Position numbers and translations under genes: made by a program
Source: Salvelinus alpinus
Lineage: Eukaryota; Chordata; Actinopteri; Salmoniformes; Salmonidae
Assembly (NCBI RefSeq): GCF_045679555.1
Contig: NC_092091.1
Location: 91,840,190-91,904,189 of the forward strand
Reading direction: 5' to 3'
DNA length: 64,000 nt
Notes under the pieces: generated by a model
Told to the model about the DNA's origin: nothing
The model's database searches: none
The model's input: the letters and a program-made list of their open reading frames with translations, nothing else
Shown: piece after piece, positions 45,881-57,112 of the stretch
Position numbering within the stretch: position 1 is the stretch's first letter
How the letters are laid out: each line of letters opens with the position of its first letter

Positions 45881-46209
45881 TGTAGCGGATGCTCTAACTG
45901 GTGGCAGTGAAGTCAGTTAGCAGCAATTAGCCATTTAATATAAATCAAAATATGGGCACAAAAACCCGACGCGCACCAGAACAAACGTGCAACAAGCACT
46001 ACATAAAGCAATCACACACAACGACATGGAGGGGGACAGAGGAATAAATACATGCAGTGTGATTGGGAATGTAAACCAGGTGTGCAGGGAAAAAGACAAA
46101 ACAAATGGATAATAGAAAAATGGAGCGGCGATGGCTAGAAAGCTGATGATGTTGACGCCAAACACTGCCCGAACAAGCAGAGGAGCTGACTTTGGTGAAA
46201 GTCGTGACA
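45881..46209 (-). repeat. 3' LTR of gypsy element 1 (329 bp)
   Basis: Starts (minus strand) TGTCACGACTTTCACC at 46209 and ends GCTACA at 45881. 46055-46209 is the part retained in the truncated 5' LTR. Confidence 0.88.
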
Positions 46210-46249
46210 GTACCCCCCCCCCCCTTGACGCGTGGCTCCAGCTGCGCAC

Positions 46250-46690
46250 TGACACCGGCCTCAGGGATGATCCGGCCGGCGACGATGGATCTCCCGTAGA
46301 AGTTCAGGGTCCAACACATCTGCCACCAGTACCCAGCACCTCTACTCCGGACCATACCCATCCCACTTCACGAGGTACTGAAGGCCCCTCACCCGACGCC
46401 TCGAATCCAGGATGGAACGGACGGAGTCCCCTCGATGTCCAGATGGGGCGGAGGAACCTCCCACACCTCAGACTCCTGGAGCGGGCCAGCCACCACCGGC
46501 CTGAGGAGAGACACATAGAACGAGGGGTTAATACGGTAATCGGGGGGAAGCTGTAACCTATAACAAACCTCGTTCACTCTCCTATGGACTTTAAATGGCC
46601 CCACAAACCGCAGACCCAGCTTCCGGCAGGGCAGGCGGAGGGTCAGATTTCGGGTCGAGAGCCAGACCCGGTCCCACGGTGCGAACACCG
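46250..46690 (-). pseudogene. gypsy element 1: integrase C-terminal and chromodomain region
   Basis: KLGLRFVGPFKVHRRVNEVC and NPSFYVSLLRPV are the GPF/Y module; the remains of a chromodomain follow in another frame toward 46250. Chromodomain gypsy elements use it to target chromatin. Confidence 0.8.
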
Positions 46691-47110
46691 GGGCCTCACT
46701 GCGGTGACGTTACCATGGGTGGCTTCCCAGGTCTCCTCTGCTCGCCTGAACCAATCGTCCACCGCGGGAGCCTCGGTCTGACTCTGATGCCACGGTGCCA
46801 GAACCGGCTGGTACCCCAATACACATTGAAAGGGGGAGAGGTTAGTGGAGGAGAGGCAGAGCGAGATCATGGTGGTTCTCTGTGAGGGAGGAAGATCCGT
46901 CAAAAAATCCACATACAGATGTGACCACGGCCGTTGTGGAATGGGTAAGGGATGTAGCTTACCTCTGGGCAGGTGTCTAGGAGCCTTACACTGGGCGCAC
47001 ACCGAGCAGGAGGAAACATAAACCCTCACGTCCTTTGCCAAGGTGGGCCATTAGGTACTTCCCAGTTAGACAGCGCACCGTCCGACCGATCTCCGGATGA
47101 CCAGAGAAGG
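46643..47110 (-). pseudogene. gypsy element 1: integrase core with internal deletion
   Basis: Zinc-binding CSVCAQCKAPRHLP is followed by PWSHLYVDFLTDLPPS (first core aspartate), then the frame jumps to NLSPFQCVLGYQP, so the middle of the catalytic core, including the second aspartate, has been deleted. Confidence 0.85.
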
Positions 47111-47299
47111 GTGACGTGTGGGCCCAATAGATCAACTGGTCCCGGACAGCAGACGGAACGTACAGACGCCCGACGGGACACTGGGGGGGGGAAGCGGGCT
47201 CTGTACGCAATGCCTGCTCAATGTCCGCGTCCAGCTCCCAGACGACGGGCACTACCAAGCAGGAAGCCGGGAGTATGGGAGTCTGATTCATGGGCCGCT

Positions 47300-47815
47300 C
47301 TTCTGTGTCATACAGTCGGGACAGTGCATCTGCCTTAACATTCTGGGAAGCTGGTTTGTAAGACAGGGTAAACAAAAAACGGGTAAAGAACATGGCCCAC
47401 CTTGCCTGACGAGGATTCAGTCTCCTAGCTGCCCGGATGTACTCCAGGTTGCGGTGGTCAGTCCAGATGAGGAAAGTTCATAGTTCATAGTTTCGCTCGC
47501 CGGGCTGAGCGTCTTAGAGAAGAAAGCACAGGGGCGGAGCTTCGATGGCGTACCCGAGCGCTGAGAGAGTACGGCTCCTATCCCGGCCTCTGACGCATCC
47601 ACCTCCACTATGAACGCCAAAGAGGGATCCGGACAGGCCAGCACGGGAGCCGAGGTAAACAGAGCCCTAAGGTGACCAAAAGCTCTGTCCGCCTCATCCA
47701 ACCACTGCAAACGCACTGGGCCCCCCTTCAGCAGTGAGGTAATGGGAGCAGCCACCTGGCCAAAATCCTGGATAAATCTCCGGTAGTAATTGGCAAACCC
47801 CAAAAATTGGTGCAC
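47300..47815 (-). pseudogene. gypsy element 1: RNase H
   Basis: [39 protein letters not shown] and [16 protein letters not shown] NYEL are canonical. A frameshift near 47490 breaks the downstream part, which resumes as YKPASQNVKADALSRL. Confidence 0.85.
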
Positions 47816-47839
47816 CTCCTTTACCGTCTTGGGAGTCGG

Positions 47840-48470
47840 CTAATTACTTACGGCTGAAATGCGGTCCCTTAGGAAGTAGACTGCTTGCTGAAAGAACAGG
47901 CATTTCTCAGCCTTGACGTACAGGTCATGCTCCAACAGTCGTCCAAGTACCCTGCGCACCAAGGACACATGCTCGGCGCGTGTAGCGGAGTATATTAGAA
48001 TGTCATCGATATACACCACTACACCCTGCCCGTGCAGGTCCCTGAAAATCTCGTCTACAAAGGATTTGAAGACTGATGGAGCATTCATCAACCCATACGG
48101 CATGACGAGGTACTCATAATGCCCTGAGGTGGTACTAAACGCCGTCTCCCACTCGTCTCCCTCCCGGATACGCACCAGGTTGTACGCGCTCCTAAGATCC
48201 AGTTTAGTGAAAAAGTGCGCCACGTGCATTGACTCAATCGCCGTGGCGATAAGAGGTAGCGGGTAACTGTAACTCACCGTGATTTTGATTGAGACCTCGA
48301 TAATCAATGCACGGGCGCAGACCTCCATCCTTCTTTTTCACAAAAAATAAACTCGAGGAGAAGGGTGAAGTGGGGGACCAAATGTACCTCTGACGCAGGG
48401 ATTCAGAGACAGGGGATACACGTGACTCCTGGGAAGAGCAGCGTCTACCAGGAGATTTATCGCACAATCG
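47840..48470 (-). pseudogene. gypsy element 1: reverse transcriptase
   Basis: Two frames: [20 protein letters not shown] (48234-48467) and the downstream [20 protein letters not shown] with intact catalytic YIDD ([12 protein letters not shown]). A frameshift near 48290 separates them. Confidence 0.88.
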
Positions 48471-48769
48471 GCCCGTCGATGAGGTGGTAATTGAGTCGCC
48501 TTCTTTTTACAGAAGGCGAGAGCCAAATCGGCATATTTGGGGGGAATGCGCACAGTGCAGACCTGATCTGGACTTTCCATTGTGGTAGCACCAACGGAAA
48601 CCCCTACACACCTCCCCTAGCACTCTCACGACCACCCTGTGAGAGCCCTCTGTTGCCATGAAATGATGGGGTCATGATGAGCTATCCAGGGAAGGCCCAG
48701 TACCACAGGAAACACAGGAGAGTCAATGAGAAAGAGACTGATTCTCTCTTCGTGCCTCCCCTGAGTCAC

Positions 48770-48994
48770 CTAGGCCAGGGAGATAGTAGCTTCCCTGATC
48801 AGCCCGGACTCCAATGGTCGACTATCCAGAGCGTGTACTGGGAAAGGTCTAACCACAGGAATAATGGGGATCCCTACACTAAGGGCGAGCGCTCTGTCTA
48901 TAAAATTCCCAGCTGCGCCTGAATCGACGAGCGCCTCATGCTGGGAATGTGGGGATAAAATCAGGAAATCAAACAGGTACAAACAGGTGGCCAA
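48770..48994 (-). pseudogene. gypsy element 1: aspartic protease
   Basis: ALVDSGAAGNFID carries the DSG catalytic triplet of retropepsin-like proteases. Frame interrupted on both sides. Confidence 0.8.
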
Positions 48995-49085
48995 CAGAGG
49001 ACTCTGGATGAGAGTGGTGCAGACTCACCTGGGGTGACGCCAGAGTGCCCTGCCTGCTGCCTCAACTCCCAGAGGGACCAACCCG

Positions 49086-49758
49086 GCACCGACCGGCAGT
49101 GTGCCCTCTGCGGCCACAGATGGTGCACGTGAAGGCCCCTCCTCCAGCCTCAGGCCAACTCTCGTCTGACGTCCTCGCGCAGGCTGCATCGGTAATGGTC
49201 GATAAGGGCCCTGTCGTTCCATCCTGCTCTGGCAGATAAGGTCCGGAATTTCAGGGCAAACTCCTGGGCGCTCCTCGTCCCCTGTCTCAAGTGGAAGAGC
49301 CGCTCTTCGAAGTGGTCCAACGCCACGTCTCCTTCTCCCCACACGGCGTTTGCCCACTCCAGAGCTCTCCCCGAGAGATATGAGATGAGGGCGGGCACCC
49401 TCTCCCTTCCCGAGGGAGCAGGGTGAATGGTGGCCAGGTACAGGTCCAGTTGTAATATGAACCCCTGGCACCGGGCTGCCGTCCCATCATACTCCCTGGG
49501 AAGGGAGAGACGCATGCAACTGGGACTGGATCCAGGAGGGTAGAGGTAACCCCTGTTGCGTTGATCGAGGCGCTGTCTCTCCCAGCGGTCCATGGTCTGG
49601 ACAACTCGATCCATCATGGCACGAAGATGTTGGATCAGTGTGATTGGGAATGTAAACCAGGTGTGCAGGGAAAAAGACAAAGCAAATGGATAATAGAAAA
49701 ATGGAGCAGCGATGGCTAGTAAGCCGGTGACGTTGACCGCAAAACGCCGCCCGAACAA
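49086..49758 (-). pseudogene. gypsy element 1: gag
   Basis: Capsid-like region with SYLSGRALEWANAVWGEGD and FHLRQGTRSAQEFALKFRTL (49150-49758), then a CCHC zinc knuckle CTICGRRGHTAGRC at 49086-49127 in a shifted frame. The N-terminus is fused to LTR sequence by the 5' deletion. Confidence 0.85.
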
Positions 49759-49791
49759 GGAGAGGAGCCGACTTCGGTGGAAGTCGTGACA
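49636..49791 (-). repeat. truncated 5' LTR of gypsy element 1
   Basis: 156 bp matching 46055-46209. The second half of the LTR, the primer-binding site and the start of gag are missing between 49636 and gag. Confidence 0.88.
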
Positions 49792-50383
49792 AAAGGACTG
49801 TGTTCAATAAGAACGCCAAATTAGCACGCGCGCCTCCTCCATTGCGCACAAAACCACTGATGTGACCCTAGCAGTCACCACACTGTAAGTCAAAATTCTT
49901 ATTCATTTTTCAAAATAATAGCCTCAAAACCTTGAATAAAGACGGTTGACAGCTAGTGTAAGCTATATCAATTGCAATCTGGTGGACGGACATAGGAGTT
50001 TTCTATAGCTTTACAAAATAAAAGCCTGTGATTGATTTCTTTTTTTTTCTAGTCAGATTTTCTTCGGGTTTTCGCCTGCCATATCAGTTCTGTTATACTC
50101 ACAGACATTATTTTAACAGTTTTGGAAACTGTAGAGTGTTTTCTATCCACATCCACCAATTGTATGCATATCCTAGCTTCTGAGTCTGAGAAACAGGAAT
50201 TTTACTTTGGGCACGCCAGCTCTCCAATCTTCCGAATACTGCCCCCTAGCCAGAAGAGGTTTACCTCAGCTAGGGGTAGAATTGAAGGGGATCGCCTGGG
50301 AGTTGACCTGACTAACAGAGTTGTATTGTCTTTATCAGTGTTTTAATGTGTGATGTTGTGTAAACAAGTCTCTCTCTCTGTAG

Positions 50384-50725
50384 TGTTGACAGGAGGTTAC
50401 TACTGAGTTTCCTCCAGTGCTGTGCTGCCTCTCAGATCCAGCAGGGGGCACCATCATCACCACCAACAGCAGTATGGCTGCTCAGGTCTCTGCACTACAG
50501 GCTGGACTTCTCCTGCTCCTCCTCTGTGGACCTGTCAGCTCAGGACCAGGAGAAGGCTCTGTGTCTGACCACTGACCACTGCAGGGCCATCAACTCTGTT
50601 CTGAAGCAGAACCAACACAGCACCCAGCTGGTCCAGAACCAGGTCCAGCTCATCCTAAGAGACTGTGAGGTGGAGGACAGAGCACTGAGGGAGCTGCTTC
50701 CCATCCTGCATATTGTCAAGCTGAG
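50384..50725 (+). CDS. NLR exon 11: LRR-module
   Basis: 114 codons, acceptor CTCTGTAG, donor GTTAGG-like (GTTAGA). Fully open although it follows the 4.9-kb insertion. Paralogue of 7086-7424, one codon longer. Confidence 0.82.
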
Positions 50726-50823
50726 GTTAGACACACAGAGACAAACATTTGACCAACTAGTTTATCAGTAGAAGTTAGACCTACTCTGTGTCATGATGTT
50801 GTCTCTGCTTCTTGTCCTCTCAG

Positions 50824-51093
50824 CTCCAGCAAAGCTCTGCTACTTCAGCTGCTGGACCTTGTGTGTGAGGGGATTGAAGACGGGCTGCTGAGGCACGCAG
50901 AGTCCCTGTGCAGAGCCCTGGATGGGGAGCTGGACCTCAGTGAGACCAGGCTGGACCAGAAGGCCTGTGGATCTCTGGCCCTGGTTCTGGAACACTCAGA
51001 GGGTCTGTCAAAACTGGACCTCAGCCACTGTCAACTCACAGACCACCACCTACAGCCCCTGATCACACACCTGCATAAAGTACAAGTCCTGGA
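50824..51093 (+). CDS. NLR exon 12: canonical LRRs
   Basis: 90 codons, acceptor GTCCTCTCAG, donor GTGAGT. Contains LDGELDLSETRLDQKACGSL and KLDLSHCQLTDHHLQPL, ribonuclease-inhibitor-type LRRs. Confidence 0.88.
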
Positions 51094-51160
51094 GTGAGTG
51101 GCTTTCACTGTGTGTGTGTGTGTGTGTGTGTCTGTCCATGTGACTACATGACAAATGTCT

Positions 51161-51164
<4 letters not shown>

Positions 51165-51249
<85 letters not shown>

Positions 51250-51352
51250 GTCTCTGTGTCTCTGTGTCTCTGTGTCTCTGTGTCTCTGTGTCTCTGTGTC
51301 TCTGTGTCTCTGTGTCTCTGTGTCTCTATGTCTCTGTGTCTGTCTCTCTCTC
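51165..51352. repeat. (CT)n and (TCTGTG)n microsatellite
   Basis: About 85 bp of CT followed by TCTCTGTG repeats. The LINE at 51359-59412 is inserted in this simple repeat, which resumes on its far side. Confidence 0.95.
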
Positions 51353-51605
51353 TATCTCAATTCAATTCAATTCAAGGGGCTTTATTGGCATGGGAAACAT
51401 GTGTTAACATTGCCAAAGCAAGTGAGGTAGATAATATACAAAAGTGAAATAAACAATAAAAATTAACAGTAAACATTACACATACAGAAGTTTCAAAACA
51501 ATAAAGACATTACAAATGTTCTAGTATATATATACAGTGTTGTAACAATGTACAAATGGTTAAAGCACACAAGTTAAAATAAATAAACATAAATATGGGT
51601 TGTAT

Positions 51606-53462
51606 TTACAATGGTGTTTGTTCTTCACTGGTTGCCCTTTTCTTGTGGCAACAGGTCACAAATCTTGCTGCTGTGATGGCACACTGTGGAATTTCACCCA
51701 GTAGATATGGGAGTTTATCAAAATTGGATTTGTTTTCGAATTCTTTGTGGATCTGTGTAATCTGAGGGAAATATGTGTCTCTAATATGGTCATACATTGG
51801 GCAGGAGGTTAGGAAGTGCAGCTCAGTTTCCACCTCATTTTGTGGGCAGTGGGCACATAGCCTGTCTTCTCTTGAGAGCCATGTCTGCCTACGGCGGCCT
51901 TTCTCAATAGCAAGGCTATGCTCACTGAGTCTGTACATAGTCAAAGCTTTTCTTAAGTTTGGGTCAGTCACAGTGGTCAGGTATTCTGCCACTGTGTACT
52001 CTCTGTTTAGGGCCAAATAGCATTCTAGTTTGCTCTGTTTTTTTGTTAATTCTTTCCAATGTGTCAAGTAATTATCTTTTTGTTTTCTCATGGTTTGGTT
52101 GGGTCTAATTGTGCTGTTGTCCTGGGGCTCTGTGGGGTGTGTTTGTGTTTGTGAACAGAGCCCTAGGACCAGCTTGCTTAGGGGACTCTTCTCCAGGTTC
52201 ATCTCTCTGTAGGTGATGGCTTTGTTATGGAAGGTTTGGGAATCGCTTCCTTTTAGGTGGTTGTAGAATTTAACGGCTCTTTTCTGGATTTTGATAATTA
52301 GTGGGTATCGGCCTAATTCTGCTCTGCATGCATTATTTGGTGTTCTACGTTGTACACGGAGGATATTTTTGCAGAATTCTGCCTGCAGAGTCTCAATTTG
52401 GTGTTTGTCCCATTTTGTGAAATCTTGGTTGGTGAGCGGACCCCAGACCTCACAACCATAAAGGGCAATGGGCTCTATGACTGATTCAAGTATTTTTAGC
52501 CAGATCCTAATTGGTATGTTGAAATTTATGTTCCTTTTGATGGCATAGAATGCCCTTCTTGCCTTGTCTCTCAGATCGTTCACAGCTTTGTGGAAGTTAC
52601 CTGTGGTGCTGATGTTTAGGCCGAGGTATGTGTAGTTTTTTGTGTGCTCTAGGGCAACGGTGTCTAGATGAAATTTGTGGTCCTGGCGACTGGACCTTTT
52701 TTGGAACACCATTATTTTGGTCTTACTGAGATTTACTGTCAGGGCCCAGGTCTGACAGAATCTGTGCAGAAGATCTAGGTGCTGCTGTAGGCCCTCCTTG
52801 GTTGGTGACAGAAGCACCAGATCATCAGCAAACAGTAGACATTTGACTTCGGATTCTAGTAGGGTGAGGCCAGGTGCTGCAGACTGTTCTAATGCCCTCG
52901 CCAATTCGTTGATATATATGTTGAAGAGGATGGGGCTTAAGCTGCATCCCTGTCTCACCCCACGACCCTGTGTGAAGAAATGTGTGTGTTTTTTGCCAAT
53001 TTTAACCGCACACTTGTTGTTTGTGTACATGGATTTTATAATGTCGTATGTTTTTCCCCCAACACCACTTTCCATCAATTTATATAGCAGACCCTCATGC
53101 CAAATTGAGTCGAAGGCTTTTTTGAAGTCAACAAAGCATGAGAAGACTTTGCCTTTGTTTTAGTTTGTTTGGTTGTCAATTAGGGTGTGTAGGGTGAATA
53201 CATGGTCTGTTGTACGGTAATTTGGTAAAAAGCCAATTTGACATTTGCTCAGTACATTGTTTTCATTGAGGAAATGTACGAGTCTGCTGTTAATGATAAT
53301 GCAGAGTATTTTCCCAAGGTTACTGTTGACGCATATTCCACGGTAGTTATTGGGGTCAAATTTGTCTCCACTTTTGTGGATTGGGGTGATCAGTCCTTGG
53401 TTCCAAATATTGGGGAAGATGCCAGAGCTAAGGACGATGTTAAAGAGTTTTAGTATAGCCAA
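51606..53462 (-). pseudogene. LINE ORF2, reverse transcriptase part
   Basis: Blocks NYRGICVNSNLGKI and CQIGFLPNYRTTDHVFTLHT (53160-53462), an in-frame TAA at 53160-53162, then FVDFKKAFDSIWHEGLLY, GVRQGCSLSPILFNIYIN, catalytic FADD (LLFADDLVLLS) and a C-terminal CPMYDHI region with cysteines (LCAHCPQNE.ETELHFLTSC). Only the one stop separates the two pieces. Confidence 0.88.
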
Positions 53463-53496
53463 TTGGAATTTGTTGTCTGTATATTTGATAATTTCA

Positions 53497-55341
53497 TTAA
53501 CTTTTACTTGCTACGAAATCCGGATCCGGGAGCACCCCCCACAGTAAAAAAGATGACTAGCATAGCCTAGCATAGCGTCACAAGTAAATACAATTATCTA
53601 AATATCATTAAATCACAAGTCCAAGACACCAGATGAAAGATACAGATCTTGTGAATCCAGCCATCATTTCTGATTTTTAAAATGTTTTACAGGGAAGACA
53701 CAATATGTAAATCTATTAGCTAACCACGTTAGCAAAAGACACCACTTTTTTTACTCCACCAGTTTTTTACTCCATCAGTAGCTATCACTAATTTGACTAA
53801 ATAAAGATATATATAGCCACTAACCAAGAAACAACTTCATAAGATGACAGTCTGATAACATATTTATGGTATAGCATATGTTTTTTTAGAAAAATGTGAA
53901 TTTTTCAGGTATAAATCACAGTTTACCATTGCAGCCACTATCACAAAACTCACCCAAAGCGACTAGAATAACTACAGAGAGCAACGTGTATTACCTAATT
54001 ACTCATCTTAAAACATTTCAGAAAAATACACAGCGTACAGCAAATGAAAGCCCAACATCTTGTGAATCCAGACAATATTTCAGATTTTCTAAGTGTTTTA
54101 CAGCGAAAACACAATATAGCGTTATATTAGCATACCACATGAGCTAACATCACCCCAGCATTGATTCTAGGCAAAAAGCGCGATAACGTTATCACCACCA
54201 AAATATATTAATTTTTTCACTAACCTTCTCAGAATTTTTCAGATGACAGTCCTGTAACATCATATTACACAATGCATATAGAGTTTGTTCGAAAATGTGC
54301 ATATTTAGCGGCACAAATCGTACTTATACAATGCAAATAGTGTCCAACTACTCAAGCAATCGGTCCGGCGCCATCTTGGAAAGACTCCTATTTTTATATA
54401 AAACTATTCATAACCTTGACTAAAAAAATATAGGTTGGACAGCAATTGAAAGACAAATTAGTTCTTAATGCAATCGCTGAATTACATTTTTTAAATTAAC
54501 TTTACTGCGCAATACAGCGTGCGCTGAAGCAAGGCTACACTGAAATTAATGGCAGCTTATGCATTTAACATTTTTCAACAGAACAACGATTTATCAGCAT
54601 AAATAGTTCTTACTTTTAGATGAACTCGCATCAGAATCTTGGGAAAGGTGTCTTTTGTCCAGAACCATCGTCTTTTGGTCGAAAGATGTACTCTTGTCCT
54701 GTCGAAATCGCTGCTAACGTTCGGCATGTACCGGAAATGTGTCCAAATGTTGAGAGCGCGTCACAAAGGAATGCCAGAAAATCGCAATAAACTGATATAA
54801 ATTCCTATAAGTCGGTTTAAATTAACTACCTTATGATGTCTTTAATTAACAACTATAACGAATAAAAACATGACCGGAGAGATAGAACTGGCTAAACCAA
54901 AGCTTGGAATGAGGCCAGTCCGACGTCCATCCTGAGTCAGGCGCACGATCGAAAAGAAAGGTACTTCCGCCCTTATGTCTTATGTGAGGTCCCAGATTGC
55001 GCAATCGACTCCATTCAAATTGTCACCACTTACTGACATCTAGAGGAAGGCGTATGCAGTGTTTGTAGCCCCACAGCATTCACAGGGACATAACAACTGA
55101 CCTGGGAACAGAGGCCAAGATTTCTGAAATCTCACTCCCTAGGAAGGAAAGTGCTGTAGAATGAGTTCTGTTCCACCCACAGACATAATTCAAACGGTTT
55201 TAGAAACTAGAGATTGTTTTCTATCCAATAGTAATAATAATATGCATATTGTACGAGCAAGAATTGAGTACGAGGCAGTTTAATTTGGAGACGTCAAGAA
55301 AAAAATAGTGCTAACAGCTCCCCCTATTGACAAAAGGTCAA
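53497..55341 (+). mobile_element. TTAA-flanked element inside the LINE (about 1,836 bp)
   Basis: Body 53501-55337; TTAA 53497-53500 on the left and TCAA (a one-base change, with an extra G before it) on the right. On the minus strand the LINE frame reads GIL up to the site and NEIIKYTDN after it, so removing the element and one TTAA restores the ORF. Very similar to the palindrome copies. Non-coding. Confidence 0.88.
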
Positions 55342-57112
55342 GGATACCATGAACACCACAGGCCTTTTTGGGTTGGAGGGTTTTTATTTTGTCCTGTAAC
55401 TCGTTCAAGGTAATTGGAGAATCCAGTGGGTTCTGGTAGTCTTTAATAGTTGATTCTAGGATTTGTATTTGATCATGTATATGTTTTTGCTCTATATTCT
55501 TTGTTATAGAGCCAAAAAGATTGGAGAAGTGGTTTACCCATACATCTCCATTTTGGATAGATAATTCTTCGTGTTGTTGTTTGTTTAGTGTTTTCCAATT
55601 TTCCCAGAAGTGGTTAGAGTCTATGGATTCTTCAATTACATTGAGCTGATTTCTGATGTGCTGTTCCTTCTTTTTCCGTAGTGTATTTCTGTATTGTTTT
55701 AGTGATTCACCATAGTGAAGGCGTAGACTCAGGTTTTCCGGGTCTCTATGTTTTTGGTTGGACAGGTTTCTCAATTTATTTCTTAGATTTTTGCATTCTT
55801 CATCAAACCATTTGTCATTGTTGTTCATTTTCTTCGGTTTTCTATTTGAGATTTTTAGATTTGATAGGGAAGCTGAGAGGTCAAATATACTGTTAAGATT
55901 TTCTACTGCCAAGTTTACACCTTCACTATTGCAGTGGAATGTTTTACCCAGGAAGTTGTCTAAAAGGGATTGAATTTGCTGTTGTCTAATAGTTTTTTGG
56001 TAGGTTTCCAAACTGCATTCCTTCCATCTATAGCATTTCTTAATGTTACTCAGTTCCTTTGGCTTTGATGCCTCATGATTGAGTATTGCTCTGTTCAAGT
56101 AGACTGTGGTTTTGCTGTGGTCTGATAGGGGTGTCAGTGGGCTGACTGTGAACGCTCTGAGAGACTCTGGGTTGAGGTCAGTGATAAAGTAGTCTACAGT
56201 GCTACTGCCAAGAGATGAGCTATAGGTGAACCTACCATTGGAGTCCCCTCGAAGCCTACCATTGACTATGTACATACCCAGCGTGCGACAGAGCTGCAGG
56301 AGTTGTGACCCGTTTTTGTTGGTTATGTTGTCATAGTTGTGCCTAGGGGGGCATATGGGGGAGGGAATGCTGTCACCTGCAGGCAGGTGTTTGTCCCCCT
56401 GTGTGCTGAGGGTGTCAGGTTCTTGTCCAGTTCTGGCATTTAGGTCGCCACAGACTAATACATGTCCCTGGGCCTGGAAATGATTGATTTCCTCCTTCAG
56501 GATGGAGAAGCTGTCTTCATTAAAGTATGGGGATTCTAGTGGGGGGATATAGGTAGCACACAGGAGGACATTTTTCTCTGTTAAGATAATTTCCTTTTGA
56601 ATTTCTAGCCAAATAGAAAATGTTCCTGTTTTGATTAATTTAATGGAGTGAGTTAGGTCTGCTCTATACCAAATTAGCATTCCCCCTGAGTCCCTTCCCT
56701 GTTTCACACCTGGTAGTTTGGTGGATGGGACTACCAGCTCTCTGTAACCTAGAGGGCAACCAGTGGGTCCGTCTCCTCTGTACCAGGTTTCTTGCAGGAT
56801 GAGAATGTCTGCATTACCGATTTCTTTGGTGAAGTCCGGGTTCCTGCTCTTTAGGCCAAAGGCAGATGACCTCAGGCCTTGGATATTCCAGGATGATATA
56901 GTGAAGGCTTTTTGTTCCATAACGTGTCCAATGTTGTTGGCCGTGTGGTTTGGCCTCAGGCCAGTAAGTGTGAGCAGAGCCTGCTGAGCATCTGGTACAT
57001 GCCGTTGGCTTGGGCGAGTGTAAGAGTGGGGGTTGGGCCTGTTTGCCCGCTCACTACCTGGGCGTATGTGTGACTTCCATGTTGATGCCCTCTTTGCGGG
57101 GGTGGGGTGCAT
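55342..57112 (-). pseudogene. LINE ORF2, endonuclease part
   Basis: APE-type endonuclease: FTISSWNIQGLRSSAFG, ILILQETWY, VCGDLNARTG, STVDYFITD, PLSDHS. It is followed by a linker rich in basic residues and the start of RT, up to ACGVHGIL at the TTAA site. The natural start may be the MEQKAF methionine near 56920 rather than the upstream ATG at 57112. Confidence 0.88.

Larger units (their letters stand above)
45876..49796 (-). mobile_element. gypsy (Ty3) chromovirus-type retrotransposon, element 1
   Basis: Element 45881-49791 on the minus strand, flanked by 5-bp target duplications AAAGG (45876-45880 and 49792-49796). Order from right: partial 5' LTR, gag with zinc knuckle, protease, RT, RNase H, integrase, C-terminal domain, polypurine G-run (about 46212-46223), full 3' LTR. 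Internal deletions and frameshifts make it defective. The LTR halves differ at roughly a dozen positions in 155 bp, so it is not recent. Confidence 0.92.
45320..50263 (+). mobile_element. older TTAA-family element containing a nested gypsy
   Basis: Left part 45324-45875, right part 49797-50259; TTAA at 45320-45323 and a mutated TTTA at 50260-50263. It starts AACGTCTTAGGGATCCC and ends with CCTCTTCTGGCTAGGGGG read inward from the right. AATCCCGTCAATGGGAT (about 45360) sits where younger copies have CCCGGATCCGGG. Net of the gypsy it is about 1.0 kb. No coding frame. Confidence 0.8.
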
